The position numbers were made by a program, and so were the translations under genes. From NCBI RefSeq assembly GCF_016862435.1, contig NZ_BOMY01000039.1:62001-126000 (forward strand): a DNA stretch of 64,000 nucleotides, in the 5' to 3' direction. This DNA comes from Paractinoplanes tereljensis. Lineage in GTDB: Bacteria > Actinomycetota > Actinomycetes > Mycobacteriales > Micromonosporaceae. The notes beneath the pieces were generated by a model. The model searched no databases. It saw nothing but the letters and a program-made list of their open reading frames with translations, and had not been told where the DNA came from. Shown piece after piece: positions 42,214-50,491 of this stretch (position 1 is the stretch's first letter; each line of letters begins with the position of its first letter).

Positions 42214-44086
42214 CCCCGGCGCCCCGGCGGATCGCTTCGGCGGCGTCGGCGGCCGCGTCCAGCACGACGGTCCGCCATGCGCCCCGAGCCTCGACCTGCC
42301 GGGGAACGATGCCCTGCGCGACGACGACCGGCCCGCGCGCCGCACACCACTCTCGCTCGCCACCGTGGCCGAGCAGCAGCCGATCGTCCTCGATGGACTC
42401 CAGGGTGGTCTCGCGCCGGATCTCGACGTCCGGGTTCTCGGTCAGCCGGCGCACCATCAGGCCTTTCTCCCGCGGGCCGGCCTCCGGTGCGAGTTCGCCG
42501 GCGGCGGTGAGCAGAAGCACGCGATGCCCGACGGCTGCGGCCTGGTCGGCGACGGCCACGCCGGCCCGGTCGGCGCCCCAGACGGTGACCACCTCACCCG
42601 CTGCCACCCGGGCCGGACCGGCGACCCAGTCGAGCAGATCGACGACCCGCGACCCGGTGACGCCCGGCACCGATGGGCGCCGGCCGACTCCCCCGGTCGC
42701 CACCACGACGGTGTCCGGCGTGAGGCCGCGAATGATCGCCGGGTCGGCGCGGGTCGATAGACGCACGTCGACGGCCAGGCGGCGCAGCTCGGCCGCGTAC
42801 CAGTCGAGCAGCCGGCCGAACTCGGGTTTGCTCGGCAGGGACGCGGCCAGCCGGAACTGTCCCCCGATCTTGTCGCCGGCCTCCACGATCGTCACGTCGT
42901 GACCGGCCAGCGCCGCAGTCCGCGCCGCCTCCAGGCCGGCCACACCCGCGCCGACGACGAGAACTCGCCGGCCACCGGCCGGTTGCGGAGCGGGGACGGA
43001 AACAGGCGGGACGGAGACGGCGGGATTGGCCAGGCACCAGATCGGCTGCTGGGTGTGCAGCGCGTCGATGCAGCCCTGGTTGCAACCGATGCAGGGCCGC
43101 GGCCGGCGACCGGCGAGTGCCGCGTTCGTCCAGGCCGGGTCGGCGTGCTGCGCGCGGCCGACGGCCACCAGGTCGGCGGCCCCGGATCGCAGAATCCGCT
43201 CCGCCTCCTGCGCCGTGGGGATGCGGCCGGCGACGCAGACCGGTTTGCCGAGATCCCGGTACCGCGCCGCGTACGGTGCCAGCACTCCGCGTTCCACCTC
43301 CCCTGGCTGCACCATCCACTCGCCGGCCTCGTAGCAACCGGCCGAGATGTCCAGCACGTCGATCAGGTCGAGCGGAAGCCGCCCGGCCAGTGACCGGGTC
43401 GCGTCCGCATCGAGACCGCCCGGGACGCCCTCGAACGCCGACAGCCGCAGGAACACGGCAAGATCCGGGGCCGCCGCCCGGACCGTGGCGAGCACCTCGG
43501 CGAGAAACAGCGTCGGTTCCGCGTACCGGTCGGCGCGCCGGTTGGTACGCGGCGACAGGAACTGGTGGATCAGGTAGCCGTGGGCCGCGTGCACCTCCAG
43601 TACGTCGACCCCGGCCCGGGCACACCGCCAGGCGGCCGCACCGAACGCGTCGACGATGCCGGCCACCTCCTCGGTTGCCAGTTCCCGCGGCCGGCTGCCA
43701 CGGAACGGCACCGGTGACGGCGCGACCGGCTGGAACCCGGATACGGACGCCTCGGCCACTCGTCCGGCGTGGTTGAGTTCGACGCCGAGCAGCGCGCCCT
43801 CCGCATGGATGGCGGCCGCCAGCGAACGCAGGCCCGGCAGCACGTGGTCACTGTGCGCGCCGAGTTGCCGGACCCGCCCTCGCCCGTCGGCGCGCACGTA
43901 GGTCGCCTCGGTGAAGACGAGTCCGGCTCCGCCCGCAGCCCGCGCCGACAGGTAGCCGATGTAGTCGGCGGTCACCCGGCCGTCCGCCGTGCCGTAGTTG
44001 CGCTCCATCGGCGGCAGGACCACCCGGTTGCGCAGTCGGCGTGTGCCCACCACCAGCGGCTCGCCCAGCCGTTCGGGCCGGGTCAC
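42203..44086 (-). CDS. FMN/4Fe-4S/FAD NAD(P)H oxidoreductase (2,4-dienoyl-CoA reductase / old yellow enzyme type)
   Basis: A 627-residue multidomain flavoprotein. The N-terminal FMN TIM barrel (about 1-360) has RNRVVLPPMERNYG, HAAHGYLIHQFLSP, GVELNHAGR and LVAVGRAQHADP. A Cys cluster CIGCNQGC, with a further Cys in IWCLANP, should hold a 4Fe-4S centre. A FAD/NAD domain (about 385-627) has VLVVGAGVAGLEAA. This is the architecture of 2,4-dienoyl-CoA reductases and trimethylamine dehydrogenase. Start GTG 44086 overlaps the LivF stop (GTGA). It is the last gene of the transporter operon and likely acts on the imported compound. Confidence 0.9.
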   Translation of the reverse strand: MTRPERLGEPLVVGTRRLRNRVVLPPMERNYGTADGRVTADYIGYLSARAAGGAGLVFTEATYVRADGRGRVRQLGAHSDHVLPGLRSLAAAIHAEGALLGVELNHAGRVAEASVSGFQPVAPSPVPFRGSRPRELATEEVAGIVDAFGAAAWRCARAGVDVLEVHAAHGYLIHQFLSPRTNRRADRYAEPTLFLAEVLATVRAAAPDLAVFLRLSAFEGVPGGLDADATRSLAGRLPLDLIDVLDISAGCYEAGEWMVQPGEVERGVLAPYAARYRDLGKPVCVAGRIPTAQEAERILRSGAADLVAVGRAQHADPAWTNAALAGRRPRPCIGCNQGCIDALHTQQPIWCLANPAVSVPPVSVPAPQPAGGRRVLVVGAGVAGLEAARTAALAGHDVTIVEAGDKIGGQFRLAASLPSKPEFGRLLDWYAAELRRLAVDVRLSTRADPAIIRGLTPDTVVVATGGVGRRPSVPGVTGSRVVDLLDWVAGPARVAAGEVVTVWGADRAGVAVADQAAAVGHRVLLLTAAGELAPEAGPREKGLMVRRLTENPDVEIRRETTLESIEDDRLLLGHGGEREWCAARGPVVVAQGIVPRQVEARGAWRTVVLDAAADAAEAIRRGAGVSP

Positions 44087-44826
44087 AGCCCGAGGTAGAT
44101 GCGCCGGACCTGCGGATCGTGGCGCAGCTGAGCCGAGGTGCCACTCATCGCCACCTCGCCGTTCTCGACCACCAGGCAACTGCTCGTCGCCTCGAAGGTC
44201 AGCTTGGCGTTCTGCTCGACCAGCAACAGGCTCAGACCTTCGGCCCGCAGGCGTTGCAGCACCTCGAGGATGTTCTCGACCAGCTTCGGGGACAGCCCCA
44301 TCGACGGCTCGTCGAGCAGCAGGAGCCGGGGTTTCGACATCAGCGCCCGGCCGATCGCCAGCATCTGCTGCTGACCACCGGAGAGCGCACCGGCCAACCG
44401 GCCCCGCATCTCGCCGAGGACCGGGAACAGCTCGTAGATCTCGGCCAGGGTGGCCCTGGTCTCCGCGTTCCACTTCCGGGCGTACGCGCCGAGCAGCAGG
44501 TTCTTCTCGACCGGCAGGCCGGTGAAGACATGCCTCCCTTCCGGGACGTAGCCGATACCGTGCCGCACCATCGATCGGGCACTCACCCTGGTCAGATCGA
44601 CGTCGCCGAAGCTCAGCGTGCCCACTTTCCGGGGAATGAGACCCATGACGGCCTTCAGGGTGGAGGTCTTCCCGGCGCCGTTGGCGCCGATCACCCCGAT
44701 CGCCTCGCCGGCCGGCACCGAGAAGCTCAGGTCCCGCACCGCGCACACCCCGCCGTAGTGCACGGTGAGCCCCTCCACCCGCAGGACGTTGGTGGTCGCG
44801 GTCGTGGGTTCGGATACGGTGGTCAT
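44083..44826 (-). CDS. livF: Branched-chain-type ABC transporter ATPase LivF
   Basis: A 247-residue ABC ATPase. Walker A GANGAGKTS, LSGGQQQMLAIGRALM signature, Walker B LLLLDEPSMGLSP and the switch His region follow LivF order, with TVHYGGVCAVRDLSF at the start. The start ATG 44826 overlaps the stop of the fused LivMG gene (ATGA at 44823-44826). It energises uptake of an amino-acid-like or aromatic carboxylate substrate together with LivG, LivM, LivH and the binding protein. Confidence 0.93.
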   Translation of the reverse strand: MTTVSEPTTATTNVLRVEGLTVHYGGVCAVRDLSFSVPAGEAIGVIGANGAGKTSTLKAVMGLIPRKVGTLSFGDVDLTRVSARSMVRHGIGYVPEGRHVFTGLPVEKNLLLGAYARKWNAETRATLAEIYELFPVLGEMRGRLAGALSGGQQQMLAIGRALMSKPRLLLLDEPSMGLSPKLVENILEVLQRLRAEGLSLLLVEQNAKLTFEATSSCLVVENGEVAMSGTSAQLRHDPQVRRIYLGL

Positions 44827-46634
44827 CCGGTCACCTCCGGTACGGACGGCAGATCGTCGGAGCTCATCGAGTCGCCGAGGTAGGCCTCGATCACCGCCGG
44901 TGTGCTCGCCACCTCGGCGGGCTCGCCTTCGGCGATGACGTGACCGCTGGCCAGCACCGTGATGCGCTCGCACAGCGACATCACCAGGCCCATGTTGTGC
45001 TCGATGATGATCACGGTGACACCGCTGTCCCGGACGGAACGCACGATCTCACTGAGCTGGCGCACCTCGTCACCGTTGAGGCCGGCGGCGGGTTCGTCGA
45101 GCAGCAGCAGGGCCGGGCCGGCGGCAACCGCGCGGGCGATCTCGACCCGCCGTTGGATGCCGTACGGCAGCGACTTCGGCGGCAGCGCGGCGAACTCGGC
45201 GAGGCCGTACCGCTCGATCACCTCCGCCGCGCGACGGTGCAGGTCGCGGTCCCGGCGCAGCACGCTGATCGGCCGGGCTACGTAGCGCCAGCTGTGCCAG
45301 GTGGCGTTGCGGTCGATGGCGACGAGCACGTTCTCCTCGACCGTCAGGTCACCGAACAGCCGCAGGTTCTGGAAGGTGCGCGACATCCCGGCTCGGGCCA
45401 ACCGGTACGGCGCGAGGCCGGTGGAGTCCTGGCCGCGGAACCGGATCCGGCCGCGAGTCGGCCGGTACAACCCGCTGATCACGTTGAAGAGCGTGGTCTT
45501 GCCGGAGCCGTTGGGTCCGACGATGCCGCGGATCTCGCCCGGCGTGATCGACAACGAGACGTCATCCAGAGCGCGCAGGCCTCGGAAGTACATGCTGATG
45601 CCATCGACCTCCAGGATGGGCGACTGGCTGCCCGACTCGTCCGGGCGCACCGTCTCGTACGGCTGGAACGGCTGCAGCCGGGCCGCCTCGCCCTGCCCGC
45701 CGCGACGCCGGGTCACCAGATCCCGGATCCTCTTCGGCAGGCCGGCGAGTCCGGTCGGTGCGAACACCACGACGAGCACCACGACCGTGCCGTAGCCGAT
45801 CTGGGCGACGGTGGGATGGTCGGCCAGCAGCTCGCGGACGAGGTAGAGGCCGGCCGCGCCGACGACGCAGCCGATCAGGCTCTGCCGGCCCCCGATGATC
45901 ACCATGCCGAGCAGCAGGAACATGTTGGCGATCGAGAACGTCTCGGGTGCGACGTAGCGGATGAGCCCGGCGTAGAGCACTCCGCCGAGTCCGCCGTAGA
46001 CGCTGGCGAGCAGGAACGCGGTCATCCGCAGCACCGGTACGTCGGCGCCGAGCGCGCCGGCGGCGAGGGCGTCGTCGCGCATCGCGCGCATCCGCCGGCC
46101 GAGCGCGGTGCGGACGATGAACAAGCCGAAGACCAGTCCGACCGCGAAGACCGCCAGCTCAAGGTAGTAGTAAAGGTATTCGTTGGAGAGGTCGACGCCG
46201 GGGATCGTCGGCACCGGGATCGCGGAGATGCCCTCGGCGCCGCCGGCGACCTGGGCGTTGGTCACCCAATTGGTGAAGGCGAGCGCCAGGCCGAGGGTGA
46301 CGATGCCGAGGTAATGCGATTGGACGCGCAACGCCGGCGTGCCGACCAGCAGCCCGACGGCGATGGTGGCCGCGAGGGCGAGCACCGCGGACAGCCAGAA
46401 GCCCCATCCTGTCTTGGTCGTGAGGATGGCCGTGGTGTACGCGCCGACGCCGAAGAACGCCACCTGGGCCAGGTTGACCTGACCGCCGACGCCCATGCAG
46501 AGGCCGAGACCGATCGCGAGAATGGCGAAAATCAAGATCACGTTCACCACATGGATCGCGTACGAATCCAGGCCGTACGGCAGGAACCAGGCCGCCAGTG
46601 CGGCCAGCGCGATGATGCCGATGCGGTACCTCAT
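44823..46634 (-). CDS. Fused LivM permease and LivG ATPase
   Basis: A 603-residue fusion. Residues about 1-300 are a LivM-type permease with eight or more hydrophobic helices (LGLCMGVGGQVNLAQVAFFG is the conserved loop). After an Arg-rich linker (about 300-335), residues 335-603 are a LivG ATPase: Walker A VGPNGSGKTTLFN, SRTFQNLRLF, LPYGIQRRVEIARAV signature and LLLLDEPAAGLN. No stop or frameshift separates the two parts. Both ends overlap neighbouring genes by 4 nt (ATGA). Fusion of these two subunits occurs in several actinomycetes. Confidence 0.93.
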   Translation of the reverse strand: MRYRIGIIALAALAAWFLPYGLDSYAIHVVNVILIFAILAIGLGLCMGVGGQVNLAQVAFFGVGAYTTAILTTKTGWGFWLSAVLALAATIAVGLLVGTPALRVQSHYLGIVTLGLALAFTNWVTNAQVAGGAEGISAIPVPTIPGVDLSNEYLYYYLELAVFAVGLVFGLFIVRTALGRRMRAMRDDALAAGALGADVPVLRMTAFLLASVYGGLGGVLYAGLIRYVAPETFSIANMFLLLGMVIIGGRQSLIGCVVGAAGLYLVRELLADHPTVAQIGYGTVVVLVVVFAPTGLAGLPKRIRDLVTRRRGGQGEAARLQPFQPYETVRPDESGSQSPILEVDGISMYFRGLRALDDVSLSITPGEIRGIVGPNGSGKTTLFNVISGLYRPTRGRIRFRGQDSTGLAPYRLARAGMSRTFQNLRLFGDLTVEENVLVAIDRNATWHSWRYVARPISVLRRDRDLHRRAAEVIERYGLAEFAALPPKSLPYGIQRRVEIARAVAAGPALLLLDEPAAGLNGDEVRQLSEIVRSVRDSGVTVIIIEHNMGLVMSLCERITVLASGHVIAEGEPAEVASTPAVIEAYLGDSMSSDDLPSVPEVTG

Positions 46635-47500
46635 GCGCGGTTCACCGTCCGTTCGCCGAAGACTCCGGTCGGCCGGATCATGATGATCACGGTGAAGACC
46701 AGGAAGGTGACCAGTTCGGAGTAGCCCTGAAAGTGCCCGGCGGTGAACGAGTCGAGCACTCCGATGGCGATGCCGCCGACGATCGCGCCGGGGATGCTGC
46801 CGAAGCCGCCGAGGATCGCCGCCGCGAACCCTTTGATGCCGAGCGCGCCGCCGAGCGCCGGGCTGACGTAGAGCAGCGGCCCGACCAGGCCGCCGGCCAG
46901 AGCGGCGAGTCCGGCACCGATCATGAAGGCGATGGCGTTGCTGCGTCCGACGTGGATGCCGACCGCGGTGGCCGCCTCGTGGTCCATCGCCACCGCCTGC
47001 ATCGCGGCACCGCGCTTGGTGCGCGACAAGAACAACACGAGCAGAACTGTCGCCGCCGCCGCGATGGCGAGAACGACCAGGTCGTACGTGCGGATGCGGA
47101 TCCCCCACAGGTCGATCGGGGCGGACGGGACCGGTGACGGAACGGCCCGCCCGGTGGCGCCCCAGATCATGATGACGAGGGCGTCGAGGACGATGCCGAA
47201 GCCGATCGTGCCGATCAGCATCAGGTCGAAGTCGCGGTTCTCGAGCGGCCGCAGCACCCGCTCGATGACCAGGCCGATCACTCCGGTCACCGCGATCGCC
47301 ACGAACATCGCCAGGGCGAATGGCAGCTTCGAGGTCAGATAGAAGGTGGAGGCGAGGTAGGCGCCGACGGTGACCACGTTGCCGTGCGCGAAGTTGACCA
47401 GGCCCATGGTGCGGTAGACCAGCGAGAACCCCAGCGCCACCAGGGCATAGATGGCGCCGAGGCTGATCCCGCCGATGATCGTCTGAAAGAAGACCTGCAT
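46631..47500 (-). CDS. livH: Branched-chain-type ABC transporter permease LivH
   Basis: A 289-residue inner-membrane permease. The N-terminal QTIIGGISLGAIYALVALG and LVNFAHGNVVTVGAY are characteristic of LivH. Further helices with VIERVLRPLENRDFDLMLI follow. Start ATG 47500. A hairpin lies in the 67-nt gap to the binding protein gene upstream, and the stop overlaps the LivMG start. Confidence 0.93.
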   Translation of the reverse strand: MQVFFQTIIGGISLGAIYALVALGFSLVYRTMGLVNFAHGNVVTVGAYLASTFYLTSKLPFALAMFVAIAVTGVIGLVIERVLRPLENRDFDLMLIGTIGFGIVLDALVIMIWGATGRAVPSPVPSAPIDLWGIRIRTYDLVVLAIAAAATVLLVLFLSRTKRGAAMQAVAMDHEAATAVGIHVGRSNAIAFMIGAGLAALAGGLVGPLLYVSPALGGALGIKGFAAAILGGFGSIPGAIVGGIAIGVLDSFTAGHFQGYSELVTFLVFTVIIMIRPTGVFGERTVNRA

Positions 47501-47521
47501 GGCTCTCCTGGATGGCCGACG

Positions 47522-47549
47522 GTCCCGGCGCCGGTGGCGGCGCCGGGAC
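47522..47549 (-). terminator. Intercistronic stem-loop between binding protein and permease genes
   Basis: GTCCCGGCGCC (47522-47532) pairs with GGCGCCGGGAC (47539-47549), 11 bp with a 6-nt loop. It lies between livK-type and livH genes, where partial termination or transcript stabilisation would give more binding protein than permease. Confidence 0.65.
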
Positions 47550-47567
47550 TTTGCTGGGGCTGGATTG

Positions 47568-48719
47568 TCAGCTGGAGGCAGCGGTGAGCTTGCCGTTCTC
47601 GATCTTGCCGATCGAGGTGGCGAAGATTCCGACACCGGTGTTGTCGAAGGCGAAACTGCCGAGCAGACCCTGGTACTTCGTGCCACGGATCGCGTCGGCC
47701 AAGGGCTTGCCGCTGGCGACATTGCTGGACTTGAGCGCCGTCAACAGGATCTGTGCCCCGTCGTACGCCTTCGCCCCGTGCAGTTCGGCCTCCTCGTTGT
47801 AGGCGGCCTTGTAGGCGGTGGCGAACTTCTTCGACGCCTCGTTGATGTCGTTGCTCAGGTACGGCGAGCTGACGATCGTGCCCTCGGCGTTCTTCGCACC
47901 GGCGGTGTCCAGGAACACCGGCGTGCCCTGCGGCGCCGCGCCGGCGAACGGGACGGTGATGCCGAGGTCGCGGGCCTGCTTGACGATCAGGCCGGACTCG
48001 ACCTCCTCGGCACCGAGGAAGATGAGCTTCGGGTTCTTCTGCCGGATCGTGGTGAGCGCCGCGCTGAAGTCCTTCTGGTCGGCGGTGACCACCTGGTCGA
48101 CCAGCGGGGTGACGTTGCGGGTCTTGAGCGCCTTGGTGAACGCGTCGTGCTCGCCCTTGCCGTACGAACCGTTGTTGGTGATCAGCGCGATGTCCTTGAT
48201 GCCCTGCTGGTCGACGATGTACTTGGCCAGGGTCTCGTCGTAGGTCGTACTGGTCGGGCCGTTGAGGAACAGGAACTCGCTGCCGACCGCGACCAGGCCC
48301 GGCGACTGGCCGGAAGTGATGTTCGGGATCTCCGCGGTCTTCAGCGTGGGCGCCATCGCGATGGTCACCGCGCTCTCCGCGGTGCCGAGCATGGCGATGT
48401 AGCCCTCGCTGTCGATCTTGCGGGCGAGGTTGGTGCCGGTGGTCGGGTCGCCCTGGTCGTCGAAGACGTCGAGCTGGATCTGCCGGCCGTTGATGCCGCC
48501 GGCCGCGTTCCACTCGGTCACCGCGAGCTTGGCGCCCTTGAGCTCCCACGCGCCGAGCGAGCTGAGCTGCCCACTCTGCGCGTCGACCAGGGCAATCTTG
48601 ATGGGGCCGCTATCGTCGCCGGCTTTCTTGTCGTCGCCACCGGGAGCACTGCACCCGGCGGCGACGACCAGAGCGAGCACGACGGAGGCGGATATGGCGG
48701 TGGCGCGGAGTCGGACCAT
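47568..48719 (-). CDS. Branched-chain-type ABC transporter substrate-binding lipoprotein
   Basis: A 383-residue protein. Lipobox VVAAGC (Cys at about 23) follows a signal peptide. The type I periplasmic-binding fold (Peripla_BP_6) shows IKIALVDAQSGQLSSLGAWELKGAKLAV, GRQIQLDVFDDQGDPTTG, ALITNNGSYGKGEHDAF and AKAYDGAQILLTAL. It captures substrate for the Liv-type importer. The neighbouring catabolic enzymes suggest an aromatic or hydroaromatic acid rather than leucine (inference). Confidence 0.92.
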   Translation of the reverse strand: MVRLRATAISASVVLALVVAAGCSAPGGDDKKAGDDSGPIKIALVDAQSGQLSSLGAWELKGAKLAVTEWNAAGGINGRQIQLDVFDDQGDPTTGTNLARKIDSEGYIAMLGTAESAVTIAMAPTLKTAEIPNITSGQSPGLVAVGSEFLFLNGPTSTTYDETLAKYIVDQQGIKDIALITNNGSYGKGEHDAFTKALKTRNVTPLVDQVVTADQKDFSAALTTIRQKNPKLIFLGAEEVESGLIVKQARDLGITVPFAGAAPQGTPVFLDTAGAKNAEGTIVSSPYLSNDINEASKKFATAYKAAYNEEAELHGAKAYDGAQILLTALKSSNVASGKPLADAIRGTKYQGLLGSFAFDNTGVGIFATSIGKIENGKLTAASS

Positions 48720-48763
48720 GTGCGTCTCACCTCTTATCTGATTGAACGGGGGAAAGGACACCT

Positions 48764-50491
48764 TCACTCGAAGACGCCCTGGTAGATGTCCTTGATGTTC
48801 CAGTGGCCGGGGGTCGGCACCGGTTCGTTGACCATCGGTACGTCGATCACCGCCGGCCGGCGGCGGTCGACGGCCGCCTTGAGGGCAGTGGTGAGCTCGC
48901 CCGGTTCGGCGATCAGATAGCCGTCGAGACCGCAGGAGCGGCCCAGGGCGGCAAAATCCGGGCTGTACGGCTGCCCGTCCGGATCGGTGAAATCGCAGCC
49001 GTAACTGCGGCCGAAGAAGCTCGACTGCAGGTCGGAAATGGTGCCGTGGGCCCGGTTGTTCATCACCAGGAAAATCACCGGCAGCCCCTGCTCGGCGGCC
49101 ATCGGCAGCGCCGGCAGCTGCGCGCTCATCCCGCCGTCGCCGATCAGCGCGACCACCACCCGGTCGGGCTGGGCGATCTGCACACCGAGCGCGGCGGCCG
49201 GGCCGAAGCCCATGGTGGACGCGCCGCCCGGGGTGATGAAGCGGCCCTCGGCCGGCAGCGGGTAGCACTGGGCCACCCCGTTCTTGTTCCAGCCCACGTC
49301 GGTGACCAGCACGGCGTCCGGCGGCAGCGCGGCCCGGACGTCGGCAAGGATCCGCTCGGGACGCAGCGGGAAGTTGTCGCTGCGGCCACGTTCGGCGCTG
49401 GCGGCGAACAGCTCGGCCCGCGCCGCACCGATCCGTGCCCGCAGTTCCGGTCGCTGGACCGGGTCGAGTTCCCGGACCCGGTCGCGGATCGCGGTGACAG
49501 CGAGGGCCGCGTCGGCCACGACGCCCAGCTCGACCGGGTAGTTCCGGCCGATCTCGGCCGGGTCGATGTCGATCTGGATCAGCCGCGACGGCGGGAAGCT
49601 CCACGTGTACGCGGGATTCCAGGAGCTCGAGTCGGTCTCGGCGAACCGGGTCGCGATGGCCAGCACCAGGTCGGCGTTGCGGGCGTACTCGTTGGTGACC
49701 TCGAGGCCCCAGAACCCGGTCATGCCGAGCACGAGCGGGTGGTCGTCGGGAAGCGCGCCCTTGGCCATCAGCGAATGCGCCACCGGGATGTCGAGGTGCT
49801 CGGCGAGTTCGCGCAGCGCCCGCCGGCCGTCGGGGCCGCCGAGTCCGCCGCCGATGTAGATGAGGGGACGTTCGGCGGCGGCGAGGGCGGCCGCGATCCG
49901 GTCGGCGTCGGCCGGTGGCAGGTCGGGGCGGGTGGCCGACACCGGCAGGGGGTAGGTCGGGACCGTTGCCGGCAGCTCCCGGGAGAACAGGTCCATCGGC
50001 ACGTTGAGCAGCACCGCGCCCGGACGCCCGGAGGTGGCGGTCCAGAACGCCCGCTCGGTGAAGCGCGGCAGGTCCTCCACCCGGTGCACGTTCCAGGCCC
50101 GCTTCACGAACGGCCGGTAGATCGCCGTCTGGTCGGCGTCGGCGTGCAGGTTCACTTCCTGGTGCGGGTGCCGGCCGTACATGTAGGACGGGATGTCGCC
50201 GGAGATCGCGATCAGCGGCACCGAGTCGAGGGCGGCCGTGGCCACGCCGGTGACCGCGTTCATCATGCCCGGCCCGACATGCATGAGCAGGACGCCGGGT
50301 TTGCCGGTGGCGCGGGCGTAGCCGTCGGCGGCGTGCGCGGCGGTCTGCTCGTGCCGGGCGATCACGAACTCGATGTCGCTGCGGCCGATCGCGTCCAGCA
50401 GGGCGATGTTGGTGTGCCCGCAGGTGCCGAAGATGTATTCGACGCCGTAGTCGGCCAGTTGCGCAACCAGGGCGTCGGCGGCGGTGCTCAT
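48764..50491 (-). CDS. Thiamine diphosphate-dependent enzyme (acetolactate synthase/benzoylformate decarboxylase-like)
   Basis: A 575-residue three-domain ThDP enzyme. Cofactor-activating Glu48 is in FVIARHEQTAAHAADGYAR. The ThDP/Mg motif GDGG followed about 27 residues on by NN is seen as GDGGMSAQLPAL, then FLVMNNRAHG. The first gene of the operon encodes aldehyde dehydrogenase, so a decarboxylase feeding an aldehyde to it is plausible (phenylglyoxylate-type chemistry). Oxalyl-CoA decarboxylase and acetolactate synthase-like alternatives are not excluded. Its start overlaps the aldehyde dehydrogenase stop by 1 nt. Confidence 0.88.
   Translation of the reverse strand: MSTAADALVAQLADYGVEYIFGTCGHTNIALLDAIGRSDIEFVIARHEQTAAHAADGYARATGKPGVLLMHVGPGMMNAVTGVATAALDSVPLIAISGDIPSYMYGRHPHQEVNLHADADQTAIYRPFVKRAWNVHRVEDLPRFTERAFWTATSGRPGAVLLNVPMDLFSRELPATVPTYPLPVSATRPDLPPADADRIAAALAAAERPLIYIGGGLGGPDGRRALRELAEHLDIPVAHSLMAKGALPDDHPLVLGMTGFWGLEVTNEYARNADLVLAIATRFAETDSSSWNPAYTWSFPPSRLIQIDIDPAEIGRNYPVELGVVADAALAVTAIRDRVRELDPVQRPELRARIGAARAELFAASAERGRSDNFPLRPERILADVRAALPPDAVLVTDVGWNKNGVAQCYPLPAEGRFITPGGASTMGFGPAAALGVQIAQPDRVVVALIGDGGMSAQLPALPMAAEQGLPVIFLVMNNRAHGTISDLQSSFFGRSYGCDFTDPDGQPYSPDFAALGRSCGLDGYLIAEPGELTTALKAAVDRRRPAVIDVPMVNEPVPTPGHWNIKDIYQGVFE

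Noticed and set aside
44940..46724. 594-codon open frame on the plus strand
   Set aside because: It lies opposite the fused LivMG gene and has only Arg/Gln/Gly/Asp-rich composition without recognisable domains.
47499..48785. 428-codon open frame on the plus strand
   Set aside because: Antisense to the binding-protein gene, which has a lipobox and periplasmic-binding fold.
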